This document shows, one piece after another, positions 45,801-56,377 of a stretch of 64,000 nucleotides of DNA; position 1 is the stretch's first letter; each line of letters begins with the position of its first letter. Both the position numbers and the translations under genes were made by a program. Origin of the DNA: Paratrimastix pyriformis (Eukaryota > Preaxostyla > Paratrimastigidae). The stretch covers positions 1 to 64,000 of the forward strand of contig JAPMOS010000025.1 in assembly GCA_027972325.1 (NCBI GenBank), read 5' to 3'. The notes beneath the pieces were generated by a model, which saw only the letters and a program-made list of their open reading frames with translations, was not told where the DNA came from and did not search any database.

Positions 45801-46886
45801 ATCGCCCACCGGCTCACGCACGTCCGCGCGTCTCCGGCCTTGATGGTCCGCCGGGCGGGACGGATAGGCATTCGTGCACATGCCGCCCCCTGCCGCCCCT
45901 GCCGCTCCGGCGGCCCACCCCGAGGGTCCCGCGCCGGGCGCCGACGACGACAAGGAAAACAGGTCCGCCCCCCCCCCCCCCCCCCCCCCGTCCTGTCCCC
46001 TGCTCAGCCCCCGCCTGCACATGCCCCCAAGCTTGGGCCTGGCCGCACATGCCCCCCGCCTCTCGCCCCAGGCTGTCGCCCGCCGCCGACCCCGACGCCG
46101 ACCCTGGCGGGCCCCGGCCGACGGTGGGCTGGCTGGACGTGGCCACCCGGCAGTGGCGGACGGACGACATCGGGGAGCCCCACTACGACCCGGCCACCCG
46201 GACGCTGCAGTTCGCGACGGCCCACTTCTGCCCGCACGCCCTGCTGGTCCCCCGGGCGGCCTGCTTCCACAGCAGCTGGGACATCCGCCCCGTGGCCCGT
46301 CCGTCCCCGCCCGCCATACCCCACGGCCACTCCACGCCCCCTCCCCACGGCCACTCCCATGCCCCCTCCCCCACGGCCACTCCCGCCGCCGCTGATGGCG
46401 CCTCTGCTCTGCTGCCGCTTGCACCCTCCCCCTCCCCTCCCCCCCCCCCCCCCCCCCCCCCCGCCCCGCCCCGCCCCGCCTCGCCCCGCCCCGCCTCGCC
46501 CCGCCCCTTGGACAGCGGCGGTTGCGCTGTTCACGGTGGTGACGCCCCTGTGCGAGGTGGCCATCGAGGTGCACCCCGGGGCGGCGGTGCTGGTGGGGCC
46601 CGAGGACCCCGAGCTGGCCCACCTCCTCCACAAGCCCTTCAACGTGCCCTACTTGCTCCACGTCCGCATCGCCACCCAGTGATTAGAACCCACGCTCACC
46701 CTCTCGCCGCTCGCCCCGTCATTTGGGTCTGGCGCTCGGGGGGTTGGGGCAGCAACTGCGCCACGCGGGCATCAACTTGCTCCCGACCGAGGCCGACCTG
46801 GCCCACATCACCGAGAAGATCTCCGTCAAGGTCCCCTCGCCCGGCCACCGCCACCGCCACCGCCACCGCCACCGCCACCACCACCA

Positions 46887-46918
<32 letters not shown>

Positions 46919-47375
46919 GCCACCGCCCGCCCGGCGCACTCCCCATCCTGGCGGCGCGGCCCTTGCCCTTGTCTTCATGCACATCCCCCCGGGACCCATG
47001 CGCCGGTTGGTGGGCGGGGCCACGAGCAGGACCCGGCCCAAGAGCGCGAGTTCCACCGGGAGCTCTCGGCGGCCGTGGCGGCCTTCGGGGCGACGGCGCT
47101 GCCGCATAACCGCAACCTGGGGCCCAAAGAGTTCCTCTTCCGCATCTGGGAGGCCGACCTGACCGAGGAGCTCGCCCTGCCCTCCATCGCCCTCCCCACG
47201 CCCCGCGATGGCGTGGGCCGCTTGCAGATGCCCCTGCTGCAGCTCCGGCCCCGCGACACCGGTCCGCCCCCGTGTCCATGCAGCCACGACAGGCCGGGCG
47301 TTGGCACTCGGGACCATCGGGAATTCCCCCAAGAGCCGAACAACCGATTGCGTGTGAATCCCTCCCCTCCTCCCC

Positions 47376-47406
<31 letters not shown>

Positions 47407-47950
47407 ACGTCACGCACACACGTCGCGCACACACATCACAGACCACACACACTCTCCACCCCCGTCTGCGGGCGCAGCAACGGACGCATCCGCTTCGGTG
47501 TCCCTGTCGCCGCGCCTGTCGGCCCCCCCGGGCACCTTCCTCCCCGAGGTGCGTCAGTACCTGCCCCCGGGATACCGGCCCCCCATGACGGACGAAGGCA
47601 AGGTCTGTGGCACTCCCGTCGTTCGTGACTCACCGCATTGCATCGTCCGTCCAGCTGCTGACTGTCCTTTATGAACGCAATAATTGCCGTTTACTGATGT
47701 ATCGCGAGGGCGATGCAAACTTCGACCCTTCGGCCCTGGAAAAGAACAAGAAGGTCCGCTCTCGCGAAATCCCTGCGATCCGGACTCACGGAGGCGCCCC
47801 TTCTCCCGTTAGGCACACTTGGATGTTGTGGGCACCGTCAAGGAGGTGGTCACCGTGGATGTCATCCAGAGAATGGAAGAGAGCAGCATGCTCTTCACCG
47901 AGGCCATCCGGACTCTCCTGGACTGTGTCCGGCCCCTGAGCTTCGGATAA
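42864..47950 (+). CDS. CASC1/CFAP94-like inner-arm dynein component (IC97)
   Basis: About 20 exons: 42864-42966, 42999-43096, 43152-43256, 43317-43454, 43602-43675, 43893-44119, 44322-44467, 44658-44731, 44823-44879, 45070-45248, 45495-45542, 45667-45720, 45868-45962, 46072-46298, 46516-46661, 46753-46830, 47030-47261, 47478-47602, 47655-47753, 47813-47950. A Lys/Glu coiled N terminus (MPEKKKKKSKKQLEKERQEE), a WVDYVECSREP block, WSIRQVTPLYKSVAPFPY, PTVGWLDVATRQWRTDDIG and RHAGINLLPTEADL follow the order of CASC1 (axonemal 84-kDa protein; Chlamydomonas IC97), which binds tubulin and inner-arm dynein. The low-complexity exon 45070-45248 is an insert. Two places are off by one base: junction 43675 to 43893, and inside exon 44658-44731. 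The first intron would be only about 32 nt. Confidence 0.8.
43457..43575 (+). repeat. CCGACCC-type repeat in CASC1 intron
   Basis: Tandem CCCGACC units fill the intron at 43455-43601. The next intron holds five copies of a 21-bp CCTCGCAGCCTCCCCACCCG-type unit (43690-43790). Confidence 0.85.
43862..43882 (+). repeat. G21 homopolymer in CASC1 intron
   Basis: The one long run that is G rather than C in the gene sense, just before the acceptor at 43891-43892; the reading frame across this intron is off by one. Confidence 0.85.
45290..45450 (+). repeat. GCACGGGG/GCACGGCG repeat in CASC1 intron
   Basis: Tandem 8-9 bp units with alternating variants inside the intron at 45249-45494. A CCTGC pentamer array lies in the next intron (45583-45632). 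Confidence 0.85.
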
Positions 47951-48057
47951 TGCGGAAAAAGGCGACTGCTTTGTAACGTATGCCCCAAAGAAGATGGGAA
48001 AGAACGAAAGTGAGCTGGGAAAGGAGGAGGAGCGGGCACGAAATTCCAAAATATGGC

Positions 48058-48573
48058 TCACCGGCCAACGCCGCGGCAGACGTCATCGTCTGCGGCGTAT
48101 TTGCGAGTTTCGAACTCGGGTGATTGGGCCTGGCCCGATGTGGCTGTGGTGCCGGTGGAGATAAACTCGCCAGAAGAGGTAGACGTAGTAAATGCCGTTG
48201 AAAACAGTGGTGGGGGTGAAGGGAGTCCTTTGAGGAGGGGGGCCTCCGCCTCCGCCTCTGCAAAAGAGGGCGGTAGGGATCGGGGAACTGACCCCCGTCG
48301 ACGGAGCGGAGGGCGCATTTTCGCCTCGTCATTGAACAGACTGCGATCTGTCTCGGCCATTCGCACCACAGAAGCGTGCCTTTCCCCTGCTTCGGAGATC
48401 CTCAATTGCTCCAGCGAAAGCGGGGGAGGACCCGTTTGCTGTTGTGGAAAGTGGAACGATGGCCAAACAACCAGGAATTCTGACCTTGACGACAACGATG
48501 GGGGTGGGCGGGTGTTCGTGGGGATCGTCGCAGCCGCTACCACGTGAATAAACAGCAGGACTAGGTGTGACAT
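48058..48573 (-). CDS. Possible small secreted protein (unproven)
   Basis: A 171-codon frame opens with a hydrophobic stretch resembling a signal peptide (MSHLVLLFIHVVAAATIPTN), followed by Pro/Ser/Glu-rich sequence without recognised domain and ending CRGVGR. It is the only plausible frame in this strip, lies tail-to-tail with CASC1, and fits the alternating strand pattern. A GTCAGT near 48290 could instead start an intron, leading into a different ending with a hydrophobic segment. No homology recognised; it may not be a gene. Confidence 0.3.
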   Translation of the reverse strand: MSHLVLLFIHVVAAATIPTNTRPPPSLSSRSEFLVVWPSFHFPQQQTGPPPLSLEQLRISEAGERHASVVRMAETDRSLFNDEAKMRPPLRRRGSVPRSLPPSFAEAEAEAPLLKGLPSPPPLFSTAFTTSTSSGEFISTGTTATSGQAQSPEFETRKYAADDDVCRGVGR

Positions 48574-49417
48574 CAAAGAACAGAGGCAATTCGGCGCGCG
48601 AGATCTTCGCACAGAAAGGATGCCCGCGACATATACACGAGGAAAACGAGATAAACTTCCTCATTTACACTCATAACAATATTTCATGGGCAGACTGATG
48701 CTATGCTCGCGCGGTGGCGCAGGCGCGGCGGTGGATGGGAAGGAAGGTCTGACACTGATTTGGAGCGCCTCAGTTTGGGTGGCGCCTATCTTTGCTTCAG
48801 TCGGTTATTCTACAATTCAACAGACATTCTCTGGTCCAGTCGGTGGTTTGAACACTAGATCTCCTTCCATCTTTCCTTTGCCTGCGTCTGTCGTGGTGAA
48901 GTGGATGTCACGCAGGCGTTTCCGACTCCAGAGGCCGGCCTTCTCTTCATTCTTCGGCAGGAGGATCTGCTTGTCGTTTTTTTTTCTTTACAAACAAAAC
49001 CCTTTCGAAAGTCGCAGAAGGTCATACGTGACTCGGATCGAGGTAAAATGAAAACGAAGGAGTTGAGAGTCCGGCTGTGGCTGTGAAGGAGCAGAAAGGG
49101 TGTCGACTTTACGTTCAGTGTGGCTTCTGGCTTCTTGCCTCCATCGCTGGCCTGCACGATCCCCACCCATCCGATCTCGTGTTTGTGCGGTTAACGGATA
49201 ATCGAGCAGTGTAACGTCCGAGACCGCATAGAAAAGAACAAGTGACCACTCTTGGTTGGTCGGGTCTCTGCTGTCTGTCCAGCAGACGTCCCGCAAAGCC
49301 CCAATCAATAGCAATGAACCCGCTCCCGGACAGGTGGTTGGCAGCGCGCGCTCCCAATTGCGGAGAGGGGCGCCAGACCCCTTTAAGACCGGTATCTTGT
49401 GATTTCTTTTCTCACAG

Positions 49418-49451
<34 letters not shown>

Positions 49452-50169
49452 ACATAAAGAGATGGGACCAGGGCTAACGAAAACTCGGGTCAACCGGGTC
49501 CCTTTGCCTATGGGGGATAGGGAACGCGGGCACTCCCCGACAGGACCCTGCCCCCCCCCCCCCCCCCCCAGTTTTCGTTGACACCGGTGTGTAGCCCTGG
49601 TCCACCTCTCTTTATGCCCTGGTCCACCTCTCCGCGAGGGAGCCGTGGCGGAATTTTTCACACGAAATCTCAAAAAGAACGGTCTAAAAGGCTCCGCTTC
49701 CCAGTTCGGTGTCTTTGTGAGCTTTCTTTGAAACTTCAGACGGGAGGTAGGACCCTTACGGCCAATTCTGGCTCACCCTCCGAATGGATTTAAGCTTGCT
49801 CAACGGCTGCTTCGATTAGATCGAATTCCACCAGACAAAGCGTCGACGGTCGATAAAAATAGGCAAGAAAGAACTCACAGAAAAGGAGCCAGCGCGCTTT
49901 GGCGATCTCAAACATATATATCTCAAACTCATATCTCAAACTCATATGAGTGCCGGCATTCTCAGGTTATTTAAGAATGAGGGCTCTTTCCGAACCATTG
50001 GATTCCGTGCAGTTGCGTTGATGGGACGGCAGAAGAACGATGAAGAACGAAAGGCGGAACAGATTTCATCTCCAGCGGTTCTATCCCTCTTCGCCCGCGT
50101 AGCTTAGGTTTGTTGCGTTTTTTGTGGGATTTGATTTGGTTCATTTCTCCGTTATTGTAGACCTCAGCG
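48574..50169. other. 1.6-kb intergenic strip upstream of RPL26
   Basis: The longest stretch without a convincing gene, with composition nearer 50% GC than its neighbours. It contains short frames on both strands that I do not trust, two long C runs (about 49420-49452 and 49550-49569), an inverted repeat around them, and an ATCTCAAACTCAT direct repeat (three copies) at 49905-49950. The last 300 bp should include the RPL26 promoter and 5' UTR; a TAG acceptor directly before the start codon (50159-50160) may end a 5' UTR intron. Confidence 0.55.
49453..49615. repeat. Imperfect inverted repeat with C runs
   Basis: The left arm 49453-49485 (CATAAAGAGATGGGACCAGG and on) is reverse-complementary to the right arm 49570-49615, apart from a 13-14 nt insertion (GACACCGGTGTGT, itself nearly palindromic) and two mismatches. 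A C run precedes each arm. CCCTGGTCCACCTCTC is then directly repeated at 49614-49630. Confidence 0.65.
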
Positions 50170-50660
50170 ATGGTGAAACTTCTCCGCAAAGTCTCCGTTT
50201 CTCGCCGGAAGGCCCGCAAGGCCCACTTCACTGCCCCCTCCAACCAGCGCCGCATTGAGATGTCGTGCCACCTCTCTAAGGAGCTCCGTCAGAAGCACGG
50301 CGTTCGCTCCCTCCCCATCCGCAAGGATGATGAGGTCCGCGTTATGGTCGGCCGGAAGCGCAAGGGGACTATGGGCAAGATTGTTGCCGTGTACCGCAAG
50401 AAGTGGGTTGTTCACATCGACCGCTTCCAGACCAACAAGATGAGCGGTCTGCACATATACTCCACCTTTGACACGGCCTTAATCTTTCTTCAGGCCAACC
50501 CGTCTTCATTGGTGTTCACCCCTCTAACTGCGAGCTCCGCACCATTAAGCTCCTTAAGGACCGTAAGGATCTTATTGAGCGCACGGCCGCCGCCCGCGCC
50601 AAGGACTCCGACAAGGGCAAGATTGCCGAGGTCAAGAAGGAAGTCCAGGAGGTCGATTAA
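50170..50660 (+). CDS. RPL26: 60S ribosomal protein L26 (uL24)
   Basis: Exons 50170-50446 and 50494-50660 sum to exactly 148 codons (147 residues), the usual length. It sits by the polypeptide exit tunnel of the large subunit. The KOW-motif core is clear: [19 protein letters not shown], then [20 protein letters not shown]. After the intron, [20 protein letters not shown] continues, matching the family's VHVGIHPSKV block. The 47-nt intron has the GTCTGC donor and falls inside the Gly codon before QPVFIG, an independent check on the unusual donor in a highly conserved housekeeping gene. Codon use is moderate in GC. Confidence 0.97.
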
Positions 50661-50883
50661 ACTCTGTCCGAACAAGGTTTCACCAGTCGCACATCTCTTG
50701 CTTGTCCACTGACAATCGGCGGGGTGGTGGATATTTCAAGCTGGAGGCTGAACGCTCGAATTTGACTGATATTTCCCTTCCCGACCTTCCTTGTGACTAA
50801 GGCTGTCATAAGGCTCGCCAACTGTATCTCTAAGACATTCGTGGGCGATCTTAGGATAGCTCTTCGACATCGAACCCCAAAGC

Positions 50884-53800
50884 CTACGAAGGCCTTAGAA
50901 GTTCCTAAAATGGGAAAACCAAAACCGACCTGGCCTCCAGCACCTCGAACCAGCCCAACCCCGCGGGCACGACCCAAGGCGATGGTGTGCGGATTCGGGA
51001 GTTCATCTCCGAAGGACCGCTGCCCCAGGCACTGCGCGTCAACGGCCTCACAGCCCTTTCAAAAGACACGGTTGAGCCAAGCGAATGACACAGACAGACC
51101 TCAATTTCTGCCCCGATCCAGAGGTGATCACCGCCCGCGGGCCGCCAGAGCGACCCCTCGTAGGCGAAGAGCCCGAGGGTCCCATCGCCGACGGGAGGGG
51201 GGGGTTGCAGGGCCAGCAGGCGCTCGCCCGAGTGGAGGGCCACCGAAACGGGAGCGTACGGGAGTCGCACGCGGACCAGCGAACCCTCTGTGTGGGGCTG
51301 TCAGGAACGGACTGCGGGGGCAGGACAGACCCAAGTTGGATATCCTCTCGGCGGAAGCGGCAGTGCCTTCCTCGAGTATGTCCCGAGGCACCCCCGGGGC
51401 GGGGTGGGCGAAGCGAGCCCGCCGCAGGGAGGCCACCATGACCGAGCCTGCAGTACCCGGAAGGGGGAGGGTGGCATCAGGAAGGGCAGTTGGGGGATGG
51501 TGTGCCAGACAGGGATCGGTTGGGTGGGCCCAGCAGATGTGGTGGATGATGCGCGCCCCAGGGATGTCCTCTTCGACCCAGGCGTCCAGCACCAGCCGGC
51601 CGGGCCGCGTGGGGACCAACGCACCGAGCGGCGGGCGGGCGGGCAAGTGCAGGTGGGGGTGGGACTTATATTGACGCGCCTCGGACCAGTGCACCCACCG
51701 CCCCAGGAAGCACTGCCAGGCCCGGTGCTGCTGCGCGCGCTGCCACCCCCCGCCCATCCCACACCATTGAATATGAAGGTTGCCCGTTGCCCGTGTGCGT
51801 GGGGAGGGGGGAAGGGGAAGGAGACCTGGGCCGGGCTCTCTTGCTCCTGGGCGGGGTCCGGGATCGGATTGCCCTCGTCGCCGTTGATGAGCTCTGAGAG
51901 CATCTCCGCCCCCGGGGGGCCCCTGGCTCGGGGCCCGCCCTCCCCGTCGCCGGGCGGGGGCTGCTCGGCCTCGGCGTCCTCCTCGTCGAGGGGCCGCTCG
52001 AAGGCCAGCCCGTAGCGGCCCATGAAGTGCATCAAGACCGCCTCGTTGGTGGCCTCGTCGGCCTCCAAGGCGGATCCGCTGGCCGCGGGGGTCGCCGGGC
52101 GGGGCGGGGTGGTCACCGAGAAGGGCCCCGGCCCCGGGGCCGGGAGGGGCAGAGGCTGTCCGGCCCCCTCCGAGAGCGGAAAGGGATGCCACAGCGACGG
52201 CCCCAGCAGCGCGCAGTGGGACACCCTGCCACCACCGCCGCAGGCATGTGAGTGCAGGCACCAGTCATAGAGGCCGGGGAAGAAGGCGGGAGGGGGAGGG
52301 TGGGGGCGGGAGTTACCCGATGTCAGGTAGGATGCGCGGCCCCAGGGCGGCCCCCACCGCGCGGCGCGCGGCTTCGAGTCGCTCCATCAGGGCCCCCAGC
52401 GAGGCCGACGGGGCGGAGCCTTCGGGTCCCTCAGCTCCACCTGCAGCAGCCCCAGCAGTGTCAGGCCCGGGCAGCAGGGGGCAGGCAGGGGGCAGGCAGG
52501 GGGCAGGCAGGGGGCAGGCAGGGGGCAGGCAGGGGGCAGGCAGGGGGCAGGCAGGGGGCAGGCAGGGGGCAGGCAGGGGGGCAGGCAGGGGGCAGGCAGG
52601 GGGCAGGCAGGGGGCAGGCAGGGGCGGACGGGAGGCCGCGAGCATCCCGGTCAAGGGGCAGCACGGGTAGAGGCGGTCCACCAGGGCCATGTCCTGGCGT
52701 GCCCCGTGCCCAAGGGAGCAGAGGTTGAGCAGAGCAGAGAGCCGCCTTCCGCAACCTCTGCGGGGCGCCCCGGCAGCAGCCGCAGCCGAGGGCGGGCCGG
52801 GTGGATGGCGAGGGCGCCATGGGGGTGCGGATCAGACCACGGGGCGGAGGGCCTCGGTCCACGAGGCGATGGGCTCGGCACCCGGCGGGACGCAGTCTGG
52901 AGGCACAAGGGGGCGGTGCGCCGTGAGGGCGTGCCGGTCGACGGGGAGCGGAAGGAGATGCGGAGTGAGGGAGGAAGGGCTGGGGTGGGGTGGGTGGTGC
53001 GACATTGGAAGAGGGGCGCCAGGGCGGCCAGGCAGGCGGTGCGCTCGTCCTCCAGGGCGGCCTGCAGCTGGTGGATGGCGGCCAGCAGGGCCCGCCCCGC
53101 CCTCAGGGCGCCCTCCAGAAGGGCGGCCCCCTCGGGCCCCAGAATGTCCGCCGCCTCGGCAGCCTCACCACCCTCCGCCACGCCGCGCCCCGCGCACTGT
53201 GGCTGTGGCTGTGGCTGTGGCTGTGGCTGTGGCTGTGGCTGTGGCTGTGGCTGTGGCTGTGGGCGCGGGGAGGCCTGGGCCTGGGCCATGGCCAGGGTCA
53301 GGACCATCTCCTGGGTGAGCGGCTCCAGCTGGCCCAGCAGCAGCCCCTCCACCGCCCCGCAGGCCGCCTCGTGCTTCCGCCGGGCCGCGTGGATGTCCTG
53401 CCCCCGGGCAGCCCCCAACACCACACAGGAGGAAGGGGGGATCGTCAGCCCTGGCCTGGGCATCGCCTCCCCGTGGGGGGTGGGGAGGGAGGCGGGGGGG
53501 CCACCGACCGAGTCCGTGAGGCGGCCCGTGGCATACATCAGGGCAGCCGTGACGGGCCCGCAGGCCGCCAGCAGGGCCCACGCATCCAGGGCGGCCTCCT
53601 CGGGCGCCGCCCCGCCCTCGGCCACACCGCCCCCGGGGTCCCCGGCAGCGCCCTCTTCTTCCTGGGGGCCTGGGGATAGGGGCGGGGCATCCAAGGCAGC
53701 CGGCTGGGCAGCACCACCTGAGGAGGCGCGGGGGCGGGGGGGCGACGGGGCCGGGGCGGACGGGTCGAGGAACATGGACAGCGACCCGCCCAGGGCCGCC

Positions 53801-53961
53801 TCCTGGGTGTATGTCCCAACGGGCCCCGCGGCGGTCGGGTGGTCAGTGCCGGGGGCGGCAGGCGGGGGCGGCGGCCGGCGGTGGTCTGCAGGGGAAGAAC
53901 AGAGGGCATCGGTGAAGGAGCGCGCTCCACCGATCGGCCCCGGGGGGGAGGAGGGAGGGTC

Positions 53962-53993
<32 letters not shown>

Positions 53994-55412
53994 AGGGTGG
54001 CGTGCCGACCGATGGCCGCCTGTCCGAGCTGGGTCAGCAGGTCCCGCCAGGCCCCCGACCCAGCTTCCCATTCGCGGGAGGCCCGCCGCAGGGCCGCACC
54101 GAAACGGTTCCCGAGGTGGCCCAGCCGCGAAAGCTGCCCGCCCCCCGTGGGTTCCCGACCGTGGTGAGCAGCGGCGGGGGCGCCAGGGGTCGGTGGGCGA
54201 GCAGACCGTGGCATGGAGGCGCCGGAGCGGCCCCACGGCCGCGGCGATGGGGGACGTGTCGAGGAGCAACCAGAGGCTGTGCCGGGCCGTGCAGCCGGTC
54301 AGGGCGAGGGACCCCAGGTCGGCCGACCCGCACAGGCTCGTCCCCACGAAGGGCTGCCAGGCCGCAGCCCAAACAATACCGCAGCAGAACCGGCACGCAT
54401 ATGCCGCGGTCATTCCCACCCATCCGTGGCGGCTCAGTGGAGGGGAGCAGGCAAAGGGGGTGCGGCAATGCAGGCTGGGCGGGCAAAGGGGGGAGCACAT
54501 GCGGCAATGCAGGCAGGGTGCTGGTGGGGGTCCCATCGCCGGGGTCGGACCTCCTCGGGGCAGCGGAACTGGGCAGGTACCAACGTGTGGAGGTCGATCT
54601 GACCCAGCGGCAGATCCCCGCCCAAACTGGGGGGCGGAACGAACCCCAAGAACAGGAGGCGCCGAGCCCATGATGACACTGACACCGACACTGACCCGAC
54701 CCGACCCGACCCGACCCCCATCCGCCTCCACCCACATTTCCTCTGCCACGGGGGCGACCGACCTGAGGGCAAGGCGCCCCGCCCCGTCGATGGTCGCGAG
54801 CAGCTCCAGGGTGGCCGGCTCGGGAGGCAGGCTGCGCGGGTGTGGATCCCCCCGGGTGAGCGCGACCCTGGGGGATCGGGCATGCACAGACGGTGGGGCC
54901 TTTTCCAGGGAGGAGAGTGGAGGCAGTGCCAGCGCACCCAGCGAGGGCGCTCGCCCATCCTGCGCCCACAGCCAGGCCGCCCCAGGTGGTGAGGAGCCCT
55001 GCCTCACATACCCCGGGCAAGCGAGCAGACCCCGTGGAAGTGCTCGGCCTTGGACCAGGCGCAGCAACTGATACCCCAGCAATAAGGAAAGTCTTTGGCG
55101 ATGCTGGGGACAGTTGGCGGAGCCGTCGTCCAGAGCGGCTTGCGGGTTTCAACACTGTAGCAGATGATGCCCCCGTTTTCCTGACCACATAAGAGTCTGT
55201 TTCCTGTAGTGCGAACGACAGCGTTCGGGTGGTTACGGGGGTTGGATCGGACCGTCGATGTCCCACGCGACCGTGCACACCGGAGCCCCCGAGGGCGAGA
55301 GTGTGCAGATTCTTTCGAAATCATTGGACAGCCGGTGGACATGGATGCATTTGCCCTGCAGAACGGCAAACAGATCACGAGAGTGACAGATGGCCTCCTG
55401 TGCAAAGAGCAT
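50884..55412 (-). CDS. Anaphase-promoting complex subunit 4 (APC4)
   Basis: First exons 55412-55253 and 55203-55112 encode a WD40 start ([18 protein letters not shown], then [20 protein letters not shown]) that aligns with human APC4 from memory (RDLIALANTAGEVLLHRL, LAWRPDGKLLAFAL). Further blocks in order: a WD strand (LWAQDG), [17 protein letters not shown] (54060-54000), [20 protein letters not shown] with [14 protein letters not shown] (53390-53290), an [19 protein letters not shown] helix, [20 protein letters not shown] near 52050, and near 51000 a C-terminal block ending ARGVGLVRG, where APC4 has its final strand. APC4 is a scaffold of the APC/C ubiquitin ligase. Inner exon borders are only partly resolved. 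The end could be 50657-50890; I give the first stop after the last good block. Confidence 0.72.
52472..52626. repeat. 11-bp GGGGGCAGGCA array in APC4 intron
   Basis: About 14 tandem copies, one with an extra G. It lies between coding blocks of APC4; a GGCTGT hexamer repeat occurs similarly at 53203-53261. Confidence 0.85.
53970..53993 (-). repeat. 24-nt C run (gene sense) in APC4 intron
   Basis: G run on the + strand, between the APC4 blocks at 54000 and 53900. Confidence 0.85.
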
Positions 55413-55489
55413 CGATCACCCACGAAGGGGCAGTCAAAATGAAAGGGTGTCTGTGCCCGAGGGGTTCTCTCGAGGAAACACTTTTTTGA
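55413..55489. promoter_or_regulatory. 77-bp divergent promoter (APC4 / LOG)
   Basis: Outward-facing start codons 77 bp apart. No certain element; the segment is of average composition. Confidence 0.5.
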
Positions 55490-56264
55490 ATGGCAGCGGT
55501 TCCCACCAAACAGCGAACGGCTGTCGTTTTTGGATCGAGTGCCCCCACAGAGGGAACTCCTGCCTACGAGGAGGCCTTTGAACTCGGAAAGGTGCTTGCC
55601 GAGAATGGCTGGTCTGTCGTCCGTCCGGCATTCCCCCCGATTATTGGCTTCAGGAAGCTGATGAACGGAGGGTATTACGGAACCATGGAAGCCACTGCCC
55701 GTGGCGCCGGTCTGCTGAAGGCAGCAGCACATTCCTAATCTTCATACATTATCTGGCTCTAGCGAGCGTTCCCGGGGCTGTCGTGGAAGGCGTTTGCTGT
55801 CGTGCTGTTTTTCCCCACCGTGCCGAGGGCGGGAATCAGGTTCGAATCTTTTTTCTGAACGACTTCCAATCGGTATCACCCTCTCCGCTGCTGCAGTATC
55901 TGACCATCGTGACCCAGACCCCCAACCTTTTCGAACGGATCCGAACGATGGCAGAGTCGGGCGACGTCTTCATCTGCCTGCCCGGTCTGTGTGTCACTCG
56001 ACCCACCTCCCCTCACAGCCGCCGGCAGGGAGCATCGGCACCCTGACCGAGCTGGCGATGCTCTGGTGCGAGGGCTCGGTGGCCCGGTTCACTAACAAGG
56101 CGCCGCCCAAGATCTACTGCTACCGGAAGCCATGGGCTCAGGTGGTGGAGCACCTGGGGCAGGACCTGGGCCTCGACCCGGCCGTCATGGCCCACGTGCG
56201 TATCGTCGATGGGCCCGCCGACCTGATGGCCCAGCTGGCCCGCGACCTGCCCGCCCCCAACTAG
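55490..56264 (+). CDS. LOG-family nucleotide 5'-monophosphate phosphoribohydrolase (lysine-decarboxylase-like fold)
   Basis: Exons 55490-55611, 55654-55709, 55763-55839, 55897-55984 and 56029-56264 sum to exactly 193 codons (192 residues, normal for the family). Rossmann-fold LOG proteins release cytokinin or other bases from nucleoside 5'-monophosphates. The start strand is AVVFGSSAP, followed by NGGYYGTMEATARGA (the GGxxGxM block) and LPGSIGTLTELAMLW, where the family's PGGxGTxxE motif appears as PGSIGTLTE with Gly to Ser at its second position. The catalytic Glu and Arg region is kept. Donors are GTCTGT, GTCTGC, GTTCGA and GTCTGT, with introns of 42-57 nt. Whether the product is a cytokinin-activating enzyme or another base hydrolase is open. 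Confidence 0.88.
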
Positions 56265-56275
56265 ACCGAGCACTG

Positions 56276-56306
<31 letters not shown>

Positions 56307-56377
56307 ACCACCACCACCACCCTGTCTCTCTGTCTCTCTCACTCGTCCGGGCCAAGACTGCGTGCGTTTCTTTCTTA
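56265..56377. other. Convergent spacer with a C run of about 28 nt
   Basis: 113 bp between the LOG stop and the LRR stop; a C run occupies 56278-56306, followed by CCA repeats. Confidence 0.7.

Noticed and set aside
48686-49051. Small + strand frame upstream of RPL26.
   Set aside because: No conserved motif, no supporting introns and composition like a spacer; not listed as a gene.
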